NCBI GenBank assembly: GCA_903927415.1
Contig: CAIYMZ010000130.1
Coordinates: 1-7,281 of the forward strand
Length of the DNA: 7,281 nt
Reading direction: 5' to 3'
From: an uncultured Alphaproteobacteria bacterium
Lineage (GTDB): Bacteria > Pseudomonadota > Alphaproteobacteria > Rickettsiales > UBA1997
Below are positions 1-6,367 of the stretch, piece by piece. The notes beneath the pieces are model-generated. The model was not told where the DNA came from, did no database searches, and worked only from the letters and a program-made list of their open reading frames with translations. A program made the translations under genes and the position numbers. Position 1 is the stretch's first letter. Every line of letters starts with the position of its first letter.

Positions 1-607
1 AAAATTCTGTAATCAAATGCGGCTGCATTTCAACAGCGTAAGGAACTTCAGCAAAAGTTGGTTTGGTGGTCAATTTCACTGAAAAATTATCTTTATCCAA
101 AGTCATGTAGGATGGAATATCTCGTTCCATTTTTTGCATCGCATCAATGACAATGGCAAGTTTGCGCGACTTTTCACGAACCTGAATCACGTCTCCAATC
201 TTAACTCTGTAAGAGGCAATGTTAACTGTTTTGCCATTCACAGCTACATGCTTGTGACTCACAAATTGTCTTGCGGCAAAAACTGTTGGTACAAAATTAG
301 CACGATAAACAACGGTATCCAACCTGCTTTCAAGTAATCCTATAAAATTTTCGCTGACATCTCCTTTTGATTTTGAAGCAAGGGTGAAGGTGTTAAAAAA
401 TTGTTTTTCCGAAATATTGCCGTAGCAGAATTTCATTCTTTGCTTAGCTAAAAGCTGATTGCCGTAATCGCTCTTTCTGCCTTTGGTTGATTTACCGTGT
501 TGTCCCGGTTTGTAATTACGTTTGATGTAAGGATCTTTAGCTTGACCCCAGAGGCTTCCGCCTAATTTTCTGCTAACTTTTTTCTTAGCATTTACTCTTT
601 TTGTCAT
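1..607 (-). CDS. rpsD: 30S ribosomal protein S4 (3' end cut by window edge)
   Basis: S4 is a primary 16S rRNA-binding protein that starts assembly of the small ribosomal subunit. I translated this frame by hand from the ATG at 605-607: it stays open for 202 codons to the window edge. It begins MTKRVNAKKKVSRKLGGSLW and has the S4 N-terminal signature NYKPGQHG near residues 32-39. The S4 RNA-binding domain spans about residues 93-155, with LESRLDTVVYR, then FVSHKHVAVNGKTVNI and SYRVKIGDVI. The last visible residues, VEMQPHLITEF, match the usual S4 ending, so only about 3-4 residues and the stop lie outside. The overall look is alphaproteobacterial, from recall of related S4 proteins. There is no zinc-type cysteine cluster at the N-terminus. 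No Shine-Dalgarno sequence precedes the start. Identification is very secure. Confidence 0.97.
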   Translation of the reverse strand, partial: MTKRVNAKKKVSRKLGGSLWGQAKDPYIKRNYKPGQHGKSTKGRKSDYGNQLLAKQRMKFCYGNISEKQFFNTFTLASKSKGDVSENFIGLLESRLDTVVYRANFVPTVFAARQFVSHKHVAVNGKTVNIASYRVKIGDVIQVREKSRKLAIVIDAMQKMERDIPSYMTLDKDNFSVKLTTKPTFAEVPYAVEMQPHLITEF

Positions 608-654
608 GATTCAAAAATATTCATGATTAGCGCTCCCGCGTGCTTTTAGAGATT

Positions 655-671
655 TTTCTGAAGAACAGAAA
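655..671. other. small hairpin in the rpsD leader
   Basis: TTTCTG at 655-660 and CAGAAA at 666-671 form a 6-bp perfect inverted repeat with a 5-base loop, about 50 bp upstream of the rpsD start. It would lie in the 5' leader of an rpsD transcript made from the candidate promoter at 739-766. S4 represses its own operon translationally in E. coli, so leader structure is worth noting, but nothing here resembles the known E. coli pseudoknot. It may be chance in AT-rich DNA. Confidence 0.2.
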
Positions 672-686
672 TTTGCCTCAAAAAGT

Positions 687-709
687 TTTAAAAAACTGAC
701 TTTTTTAAA
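687..709 (-). terminator. possible weak AT-only terminator after the chorismate mutase gene
   Basis: TTTAAAAAA at 687-695 and TTTTTTAAA at 701-709 form a perfect 9-bp inverted repeat around the loop CTGAC. On the minus strand it lies 34 bases past the chorismate mutase stop codon and is followed by ACTTTTT. The position suits a terminator between the chorismate mutase gene and rpsD, but the stem has no G:C pairs, so folding would be weak. It could equally be AT-rich leader DNA of rpsD. Confidence 0.25.
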
Positions 710-738
710 GGGATTGGACTTGAAGGAAAGGGGTGGGC

Positions 739-766
739 ATTGTTAGGTTTGATTTTTTTTTGTCAA
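739..766 (-). promoter_or_regulatory. candidate sigma-70 promoter for rpsD, overlapping the end of the chorismate mutase gene
   Basis: On the minus strand a perfect -35 hexamer TTGACA (761-766) is followed after 16 bases by AACAAT (739-744, 4 of 6 matches to TATAAT). It would give an rpsD transcript with a leader of roughly 125 bases. The -35 lies inside the last codons of the chorismate mutase gene. The perfect -35 is the main support. The -10 is mediocre, and the site lies next to an A9 run, so a chance match is possible. Confidence 0.35.
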
Positions 767-1666
767 CCCACCGATTTGAATAGGAGTGGCATAATGCCCC
801 AAGATTTTTACGTATGGTTTAATTTTGGATTTAGAAAATTTTTTGATAACTTCGTCTGTTTCTAAGTAAAATCCCTGCAGCTCAATCAAATAAAAAATTA
901 TACTCTCAACTTGACGCAATTTCACTGACTTTAAAATTTTTGCCGACAAGTCCTGCTCCTTGAATGCAGATAGAATCTGAGGCTTTGAAATTTCATTACC
1001 GACTTCTACGTAGAGCAAACTACTGTCATCAGAAGATTTTTCAGGATTTTTAATTGCAGCAGCGACTAGGCGAATCGAATTAAAATTTTTGTTTTGAGCA
1101 GAGAATTCGGCAAATGGTATCATCGCAAACACCCTTAAGCCCGCACGATTATTAGCTAAATTAATCCACCAATTTTCACCAGAATCCTCTTTTTGCAGGA
1201 AATCTTCAATCTCTTGCGGCAAAGCAAAAATTCCGATTTGCACTTCACCTTTTTCAATCTCAGCAACCACATTTGTCGCGCTATCCATCATTAAAATTGG
1301 CGCGACATCGCTGTAATATTCTTTGACCAAATATTCGTAGTCAGAAATATTTTTAGGATTGTGAATTGCGATGCGAAGCGACTGCTCACACATGTTGGCG
1401 ACGGTAATAATTTTTCGCCAAATACTGATAATCGCTGATTTTGGAAAAGTTAAATCAGGTTTTTTTACCAAATTCTTGATTAAATCAGCTTCGCGATTTG
1501 ATCTGATAAAAAATTTTTCCTGATTATTTTTTTTAAGTTCACCAACTTTAGTGATGATTTGCATTCTTTGTTCAAGCAAAGAAATTAACTGATCATCAAT
1601 TTTATCAATATCTCCGCGAAATGCTTGTAGAGCGGTTTCTTGAGATTTATTATGCTGATTTTCCAT
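743..1666 (-). CDS. chorismate mutase (AroQ type) with degenerate prephenate dehydratase/ACT-like C-terminus
   Basis: Chorismate mutase converts chorismate to prephenate, the branch point to Phe and Tyr, in the cytoplasm. Residues about 12-95 form the all-helical AroQ domain: R17 in FRGDID, R34 in LLEQRM, K45 in VGELKK, and R58/E59 in SNREADL match the active-site positions R11, R28, K39 and R51/E52 of the E. coli P-protein. Residues about 97-210 look like a decayed prephenate dehydratase region: the family TRF motif appears as LRV(F) near 177-180, without the catalytic threonine. Residues about 215-295 resemble an ACT domain ending KILGHYATP, like the LGSYP ending of P-proteins. At 307 aa it is shorter than a full P-protein of about 380. 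From recall, similar chorismate mutases occur in alphaproteobacteria near tyrosine and methionine genes; here it diverges from metX. Mutase identity is good; dehydratase activity is unlikely. Confidence 0.85.
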   Translation of the reverse strand: MENQHNKSQETALQAFRGDIDKIDDQLISLLEQRMQIITKVGELKKNNQEKFFIRSNREADLIKNLVKKPDLTFPKSAIISIWRKIITVANMCEQSLRIAIHNPKNISDYEYLVKEYYSDVAPILMMDSATNVVAEIEKGEVQIGIFALPQEIEDFLQKEDSGENWWINLANNRAGLRVFAMIPFAEFSAQNKNFNSIRLVAAAIKNPEKSSDDSSLLYVEVGNEISKPQILSAFKEQDLSAKILKSVKLRQVESIIFYLIELQGFYLETDEVIKKFSKSKIKPYVKILGHYATPIQIGGLTKKNQT

Positions 1667-1721
1667 CGGCTAAAATTTAAAAATAATTGTAAAAAGTTTT
1701 AAAAAAATCGATTTAAGCTCA
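1667..1721. promoter_or_regulatory. divergent spacer between the chorismate mutase gene and metX
   Basis: This 55-bp, almost entirely A/T spacer must hold the 5' leaders, and perhaps the promoters, of two divergent transcription units. Toward the chorismate mutase gene there is a -10-like TACAAT on the minus strand (1686-1691, 5 of 6) without a convincing -35. Toward metX there is a TAAAAT (1671-1676, 5 of 6), also without a clear -35. The spacer is too short for a SAM-responsive riboswitch ahead of metX, and none of the conserved elements of one is visible. Confidence 0.4.
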
Positions 1722-2912
1722 ATGAAAATCAAGTCAAATTTCGGACCAAATTACAAAACATTTGAGATCGGAGAAATTGTTTTTTTGGCCAAAGAAAAGC
1801 CTTTAAAACTTTCTTGCGGCACCGAAATAAAAAATTTTCCTCTCGCCTACCAAACCTACGGAGAGCTGAATGAAGACAAAACAAACGCCATTCTAATTTG
1901 CCATGCTTTGACTGGCGATCAATATGTCGCTTCGCCTCATCCGATCACTGGAAAAGATGGCTGGTGGGATTTCATGATCGGCGCCGGAAAGCCGATCGAC
2001 ACCGAAAAATTTTTCGTAATTTGCTCCAACATTATCGGTGGCTGCATGGGTTCATTCGGACCAAAAGAAATTGATGAAAAAACCGGCGAGCCTTATGGTG
2101 TCAACTTCCCCATCATCACCATCAATGACATCACTCACGCTCAAAATTTGCTCGTCGAACATTTCGGCATCAAAAAACTTCACGCTGTAATTGGCGGCTC
2201 AACAGGTGGGATGCAAGCGCTGGCATGGTCTGTTCTTTATCCGCAAAAAGTACATTTAGCGATTCCACTGGCCACTTCTTTTCGCCACTCTCCGCAAAAT
2301 ATCGCATTTCACGAAGTTGGACGGCAAGCGATCATGGCTGATCCAAACTGGTGTGGCGGAAAATATTTGCTCGCAAAAAAATATCCGTCGAAAGGTTTGG
2401 CCGTCGCCCGCATGACAGCTCACATCACCTATCTTTCCGAAGTTGCTCTGCAAAAAAAATTCGGACGCAATTTGCAAAAAAAAGAAAATTTTTCTTTCAG
2501 CTTTGGACAGGATTTTGAGGTCGAAAGTTATCTCCATCATCAAGGTCACAGCTTCGTTGAACGGTTCGACGCCAACTCTTACCTCTACATCACCAAAGCC
2601 GTCGATTACTTCGATTTGGAAAGTGATTTTGGCGGTAATCTCAGCAATGCTTTTGTCGAATTTGCCAAAAATAAGAACGGAAAATTTTGTTTAATTTCTT
2701 TTTCCGACGACTGGCTTTTCCCGCCATCTGAAGCAAAAAAACTCACTCACGCATTGGTTGCTTGCGGCATTGATGTCAGCAGCGTAACCATCAATAGCAG
2801 CGCTGGGCACGACTCATTTTTACTTGAAAGCGACACACTAAAAAACACTATTTCCGGACTCATCAATCCGTCTTCGCTCTCACGAGCTACGCCGGACAAG
2901 CCAAACCACTAA
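1722..2912 (+). CDS. metX: homoserine O-acyltransferase MetX
   Basis: MetX transfers an acyl group from acetyl-CoA (or succinyl-CoA in some relatives) to homoserine, the first committed step of methionine synthesis. It is an alpha/beta-hydrolase-fold protein of 396 aa, within the usual 370-400 range. The nucleophile elbow VIGGSTGGMQ places the catalytic Ser at residue 160. The catalytic Asp is D330 in FSDDWLFPP and the His is H363 in AGHDSF. The oxyanion-region motif HALTGD starts at H61. SNIIGGCMGSFGP (102-114) and the FRHSPQN stretch (from F187) are also typical. From recall, alphaproteobacterial members are usually called acetyltransferases, but I cannot settle the acyl donor here. It is the first gene of a plus-strand cluster, 11 bp ahead of metW. 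Two A8 runs (2452-2459, 2476-2483) lie in its coding sequence. No Shine-Dalgarno sequence is seen. Confidence 0.95.
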   Translation: MKIKSNFGPNYKTFEIGEIVFLAKEKPLKLSCGTEIKNFPLAYQTYGELNEDKTNAILICHALTGDQYVASPHPITGKDGWWDFMIGAGKPIDTEKFFVICSNIIGGCMGSFGPKEIDEKTGEPYGVNFPIITINDITHAQNLLVEHFGIKKLHAVIGGSTGGMQALAWSVLYPQKVHLAIPLATSFRHSPQNIAFHEVGRQAIMADPNWCGGKYLLAKKYPSKGLAVARMTAHITYLSEVALQKKFGRNLQKKENFSFSFGQDFEVESYLHHQGHSFVERFDANSYLYITKAVDYFDLESDFGGNLSNAFVEFAKNKNGKFCLISFSDDWLFPPSEAKKLTHALVACGIDVSSVTINSSAGHDSFLLESDTLKNTISGLINPSSLSRATPDKPNH

Positions 2913-2923
2913 CCCCTCTCACC

Positions 2924-3661
2924 ATGACTTACGTCGGCCAAAATATCGTTAAACGCCACATTCGCTACGATCTAGAAATCATCGCCAGCCTCATCAAACC
3001 TAAATCCAAAGTTTTAGACATTGGTTGCGGCAATGGCGAGCTGTTGGAATTCCTCCAAAAAAATAAAAATGTTGATGGGCGCGGCTTAGAAATTTCGCAG
3101 TTGCAAGTCAGTCAATGTTTGATGCGCGGACTTTCAGTGATTCAAGGCAACGCCGAAAATGATTTGAGTTTTTATCCAAATCGCAGTTTTGATTACGCTG
3201 TTTTAAGTCAGACGATTCAGGCCACTCACAATCCTAAAAAAATTCTTGAAGAAATGTTGCGCATCGCTGAATTCGCCATTATTTCGCTGCCAAATTTCGC
3301 TCACATTAAAAACCGTTTACACTTACTCTTCCGCGGCACCATGCCGGTTAATAAAAATATTCCTTTTGAGTGGTACGAAACTCCTAACATTCATTTTTGT
3401 TCGATTAAAGATTTCGAAAAACTTTGTCGAAAACTTAATTTCGCCATCAAGCAAAAAGTTTTTTTAACTTCAAAACATCAGCTCATCAGTTTTTTTGGAC
3501 ATGAAATAATCGCTAATTTTCTTGCCGAATATGGTATTTTTTTGATCACAAAAAATGAATTTGCTGCCACTGGTCAAGAAGAATTTGTGTTTAAAAATAA
3601 TTTTGAAAAGAAGATGGGATTCGTGCCACACATGGCATTTTCATCAACAAAAAATCAGTGA
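2924..3661 (+). CDS. metW: methionine biosynthesis protein MetW, with a C-terminal extension
   Basis: MetW is a class I SAM-dependent methyltransferase-fold protein usually encoded directly after metX. Work on relatives links it to homoserine acylation as a partner of MetX, though its exact chemistry is not settled. The SAM-binding motif VLDIGCGNGELL is at residues 30-41 and is followed by the acidic-loop segment GRGLEIS (52-58). The family segments LSQTIQATHNP, ISLPNFAHIKNR and the RGTMPV/PFEWYETPNIHFCS stretch are all present. The usual family ends shortly after a segment like ANFLAEYGIFLI (residues 197-208). This protein runs on for about 37 more residues to 245. It starts 11 bp after metX and its TGA touches the next ATG, so it is very likely cotranscribed with both neighbours. 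Family identity is secure; the role of the tail is unknown. Confidence 0.94.
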   Translation: MTYVGQNIVKRHIRYDLEIIASLIKPKSKVLDIGCGNGELLEFLQKNKNVDGRGLEISQLQVSQCLMRGLSVIQGNAENDLSFYPNRSFDYAVLSQTIQATHNPKKILEEMLRIAEFAIISLPNFAHIKNRLHLLFRGTMPVNKNIPFEWYETPNIHFCSIKDFEKLCRKLNFAIKQKVFLTSKHQLISFFGHEIIANFLAEYGIFLITKNEFAATGQEEFVFKNNFEKKMGFVPHMAFSSTKNQ

Positions 3662-4369
3662 ATGAAAAAATTTTGCTTAGCAATTTCTATTCTGACATTT
3701 TTTTCTTCATGTTCAAATCATCACTCTCAAAGCGAAAGATCAGGATGGTTAAGAAAAAATTCTCTCGCCCAAAATGAAGAAAAATTTAAAAGAGTTGATA
3801 GCAGATTTTTTTACAAAATAAGGCCGACAGAATCAATGCAGGCAGGAATTCCTAAAGTTAGTGATTATAATTTTTCTAAATTAGAAGGAGATGAACCCAG
3901 CTATTACAATGATAGAATTTTCAGCGAAGAAATTGCGCCAATGGATGAAAATGGCCAATATGTTGGATATTTCAAAATAGGAAATCCTTACCAACTTTTC
4001 GGCGTTTCTTACGTTCCACAAAATTACGAAGATTTTGAAGAAATTGGTATCGCCTCTTGGTATGGAGATGCTTTTCATGGTAAGCTCACAGCCAATGGTG
4101 AAACTTATAACATGGAAGAATTAACTGCTGCACACCCTACTCTACCTTTGCCGTCAGTAGCTCGAATCACTAATTTAAAAAATGGAAAAAGCGTGATTGT
4201 AAGAGTTAATGATCGAGGTCCTTTTTCTAAAAATCGTGTTATTGATGTTTCAGAAAAAACCGCTGACATCTTGGGATTCAAGGATCGGGGAACCACCGAA
4301 GTTAAAGTGGAGCTGCTGCGCAATGAAACCGATGAACTTTTAGAAAAACTAAAAATCAAAATTAATTAG
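3662..4369 (+). CDS. rlpA: RlpA-family septal ring lipoprotein (double-psi beta-barrel)
   Basis: RlpA proteins are envelope lipoproteins. In Pseudomonas aeruginosa RlpA is a lytic transglycosylase acting on peptide-free glycan at the septum. Residues 1-17 form a lipoprotein signal: two lysines, a hydrophobic run, then FFSSC with C17 as the predicted lipidated residue. The -3 residue is Phe rather than the usual Leu. A linker of about 100 residues follows, with the segment KIGNPYQLFGVSY just before the barrel domain. The double-psi beta-barrel (about 128-220) has GIASWYGDAFHG, LTANGETYN, LTAAHPTLPLPS, VRVNDRGPF and the IDVS motif. H158 and D184 match residues reported important in P. aeruginosa RlpA. 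There is no C-terminal SPOR domain; the protein ends in a short charged helix at 235 aa. The start codon directly follows the metW stop (TGAATG), which suggests translational coupling. Confidence 0.92.
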   Translation: MKKFCLAISILTFFSSCSNHHSQSERSGWLRKNSLAQNEEKFKRVDSRFFYKIRPTESMQAGIPKVSDYNFSKLEGDEPSYYNDRIFSEEIAPMDENGQYVGYFKIGNPYQLFGVSYVPQNYEDFEEIGIASWYGDAFHGKLTANGETYNMEELTAAHPTLPLPSVARITNLKNGKSVIVRVNDRGPFSKNRVIDVSEKTADILGFKDRGTTEVKVELLRNETDELLEKLKIKIN

Positions 4370-4388
4370 CTAACAGTGCTAACGGCGA

Positions 4389-6245
4389 CTACTGACAGGA
4401 CAAGCATTCATCAAATTTTTCCTCTGCAACCGCTGTTTCGTTTGAAACATTCAACTCATGTTTTTCACCTTTGGTTGAAACTTTATCTGCGCGCGCAACG
4501 GAAGTAGAGCGGCAATAATAAAGGCTCTTCAAACCCTTCTGCCACGCTCTGAAATGAATTTCATGCAGATATTTTTTCGAAGTATTTCCGGGAACAAAAA
4601 CATTCAGACTTTGCGCTTGGCAGATATATTCTTGGCGCTCGGCGGAGAGATCGATCATCCATCTTTGATCAATTTCTTGCGCGGTTTTGAAGACTAATTT
4701 CTCATGCTCATCCAAGAAATCCAAATGCTGCACCGAACCTTCTGTGATGGTGATTGACGACCAAACATCTTCGGTATTTTTTCCCTTCGATTCGAGCAAT
4801 TTTACCAAATTTTTATTTCGCACATTGAACGAACCCGTGAGTGTTTTTTGAGTGAAAGAATTGGCGGCGAAAGGTTCAATGCCAGGTGAAGAATTATTGG
4901 CGATGATTGAAATCGAAGCGGTTGGCGCGATTGCAAGTTTGTTAGAAAATCTTTCTTCAGCTCCAACTTCAGCCGCGTCAAGACAAGCGCCGCGCTCTTT
5001 GGCCAAAAGTTTTGAAGCGCGATCAACACCTTGTTTGATGAATTGAAAAATTTTCTTGTTCCAAACTTTACTCATTGCTGACTCAAGCGGAACATTTTTA
5101 CTTTGGAGGAAAGAGTGAAATCCCATGACACCAAGCCCAACGCTGCGTTCACGCATCGCAGAATATTTTGCCTTCGACATTGTGTCAGGTGCTTTCTCGA
5201 TAAAATCCTGCAAAACATTGTCGAGGAAACGCATCACATCTTCGAGAATTTGCGGATTATCTTTCCACTCATCGTAAAATTCGAGATTGAGCGAAGATAG
5301 ACAGCACACGGCAGTGCGGTCTTTTCCTAAATGATCAATTCCGGTTGGCAGTGTAATTTCGCTGCAAAGATTTGAAGTTTTAACTTGAAGCCCAAGTTTT
5401 TTGTGATGCTCGGGAATTGCGCGATTAACGGCGTCGATGAAGAGGATGTAAGGCTCGCCCGTTTCAACGCGAGTGGTTAAAAGTTTAATCCACAAAGCAC
5501 GTGCCTTCACGACCTCAAGAGTTTTACCGCTGTGAGGACTTTTTAATTCGAAGTCGCCATCTTTTTCGACTGCGCGCATGAATTCGTCAGTGACCGCAAT
5601 TCCGTGATGTAGATTGAGTGAGCGACGGTTTGGATCGCCGCCAGTCGGGCGACGAATGTCGATAAATTCTTCGATTTCCGGATGATTGATTGGAAGATAA
5701 ACCGCCGCGGAGCCGCGCCTCAAGCTGCCTTGCGAGATTGCCAAAGTTTGCGAATCCATCACTTTGATGAAGGGAACGATGCCAGAAGTTTTTCCATTAC
5801 CACGCACAGTTTCACCGATTGAACGCAGATTGCCCCAATAACTGCCTATGCCGCCGCCTTTTGATGCGAGCCAAACATTTTCATTCCACAAACTGACGAT
5901 GCCGGAAAGTGAGTCGGAAGATTCGTTTAGAAAACATGAGATCGGAAGTCCGCGATCCGTGCCACCATTGCTCAAAATCGGTGTTGCGGGCATGAACCAT
6001 AGATTGGAAATGTAATCGTAAAGTCGAGTGGCGTGAGCTTGATCATCAGCGTAATAAGCGGCGACGCGGGCGAATAAATCTTGGTAAGATTCTTCGGGCA
6101 TTAAGTAGCGATCTTTCAAAACTGCTTTGCCGAAATTGCTGAGCTTGGCGTCTTTTTTAGGATCGATTTTTACTTCAAATTTTGTTTTTGGATTTTTTGT
6201 TTTTGCGGATGGTTTCGATATTTTTGTTCCTGATTTTTTTGACAT
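4389..6245 (-). CDS. nrdA: class I ribonucleoside-diphosphate reductase, alpha subunit (short form)
   Basis: NrdA reduces ribonucleoside diphosphates to deoxy forms, using a radical delivered by a NrdB partner. Active-site residues are visible: C104 in GLPISCFLNE, the N292-x-C294-x-E296 triad in SNLCSEI, and C314 in VCCLSSLNL as the second redox cysteine. The tyrosine pair Y576-Y577 in SLYYCRS marks a class I enzyme, since it relays the radical from the small subunit. The C-terminal CLSC (614-617) is the thiol pair that is re-reduced by thioredoxin or glutaredoxin. PTASISIIANNSSPGIEP (441-458) is the conserved phosphate-binding region. At 618 aa it lacks the N-terminal ATP cone (about 90 residues) of the 761-aa E. 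coli enzyme; residues 1-34 are instead lysine-rich and low in complexity. From recall, Rickettsia NrdA is similarly short. nrdB is not adjacent. Two NrdR-like boxes lie upstream. Confidence 0.96.
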   Translation of the reverse strand: MSKKSGTKISKPSAKTKNPKTKFEVKIDPKKDAKLSNFGKAVLKDRYLMPEESYQDLFARVAAYYADDQAHATRLYDYISNLWFMPATPILSNGGTDRGLPISCFLNESSDSLSGIVSLWNENVWLASKGGGIGSYWGNLRSIGETVRGNGKTSGIVPFIKVMDSQTLAISQGSLRRGSAAVYLPINHPEIEEFIDIRRPTGGDPNRRSLNLHHGIAVTDEFMRAVEKDGDFELKSPHSGKTLEVVKARALWIKLLTTRVETGEPYILFIDAVNRAIPEHHKKLGLQVKTSNLCSEITLPTGIDHLGKDRTAVCCLSSLNLEFYDEWKDNPQILEDVMRFLDNVLQDFIEKAPDTMSKAKYSAMRERSVGLGVMGFHSFLQSKNVPLESAMSKVWNKKIFQFIKQGVDRASKLLAKERGACLDAAEVGAEERFSNKLAIAPTASISIIANNSSPGIEPFAANSFTQKTLTGSFNVRNKNLVKLLESKGKNTEDVWSSITITEGSVQHLDFLDEHEKLVFKTAQEIDQRWMIDLSAERQEYICQAQSLNVFVPGNTSKKYLHEIHFRAWQKGLKSLYYCRSTSVARADKVSTKGEKHELNVSNETAVAEEKFDECLSCQ

Positions 6246-6295
6246 GATTTGATTTGGAAATTGAATTTCATTAGGAGCGATGCGCTTCTACAGCA

Positions 6296-6311
6296 AAACT
6301 ACATTTAGTGG
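6296..6311. promoter_or_regulatory. NrdR box, nrdA-proximal
   Basis: AAACTACATTTAGTGG matches 12 of 16 positions of the NrdR-box consensus acaCwAtATcTwGtgt, as I remember it. The CTA and TAG arms are intact. It lies 51 bp upstream of the nrdA start codon and is exactly 32 bp (start to start) from the second box. NrdR is a zinc-finger/ATP-cone repressor that senses the ATP/dATP balance and shuts down ribonucleotide reductase genes. Confidence 0.75.
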
Positions 6312-6327
6312 TATTTTTGTTAAAACC

Positions 6328-6343
6328 ACACTACATCTTGTTT
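6328..6343. promoter_or_regulatory. NrdR box, nrdA-distal
   Basis: ACACTACATCTTGTTT matches 14 of 16 positions of the remembered NrdR consensus acaCwAtATcTwGtgt. The 32-bp offset from the other box equals about three helical turns, the classical tandem arrangement for NrdR binding at nrd promoters. Both boxes lie in the 122-bp gap between pabB and nrdA, so nrdA very likely has its own promoter here. I could not assign a convincing -35/-10 pair within the AT-rich stretch. Confidence 0.8.
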
Positions 6344-6367
6344 TTTTGAGTTTTATTTTTGCGAAAA

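Noticed and set aside
134..337. 67-aa open frame on the plus strand
   Set aside because: It lies fully inside rpsD on the opposite strand, and its translation has no recognisable features. The S4 reading is unambiguous.
1667..1721. SAM-II or other methionine riboswitch ahead of metX
   Set aside because: The divergent spacer is only 55 bp and nearly all A/T, with no conserved riboswitch segments or pairing.
2452..2483. Two A8 runs in metX as possible programmed slippage sites
   Set aside because: Both are read in frame without disruption, encoding LQKKFGRNLQKK. No second frame product or stimulatory structure is evident. A-runs are expected in lysine codons of AT-rich genomes.
2256..2694. 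Open frames in other phases (minus 2256-2549, plus 2443-2694) inside metX
   Set aside because: Both overlap the conserved MetX coding region and have no motif or plausible start context. They are frame shadows.
4369..4383. Direct repeat GCTAAC-AGT-GCTAAC at the rlpA/nrdA convergent junction
   Set aside because: It is six bases long and overlaps a stop codon. It is too short to call a repeat, attachment site or terminator, and no hairpin with a T-run is present.
4802..5300. Several short open frames on both strands inside nrdA
   Set aside because: nrdA is conserved across this whole stretch, and these frames show no independent protein signature.
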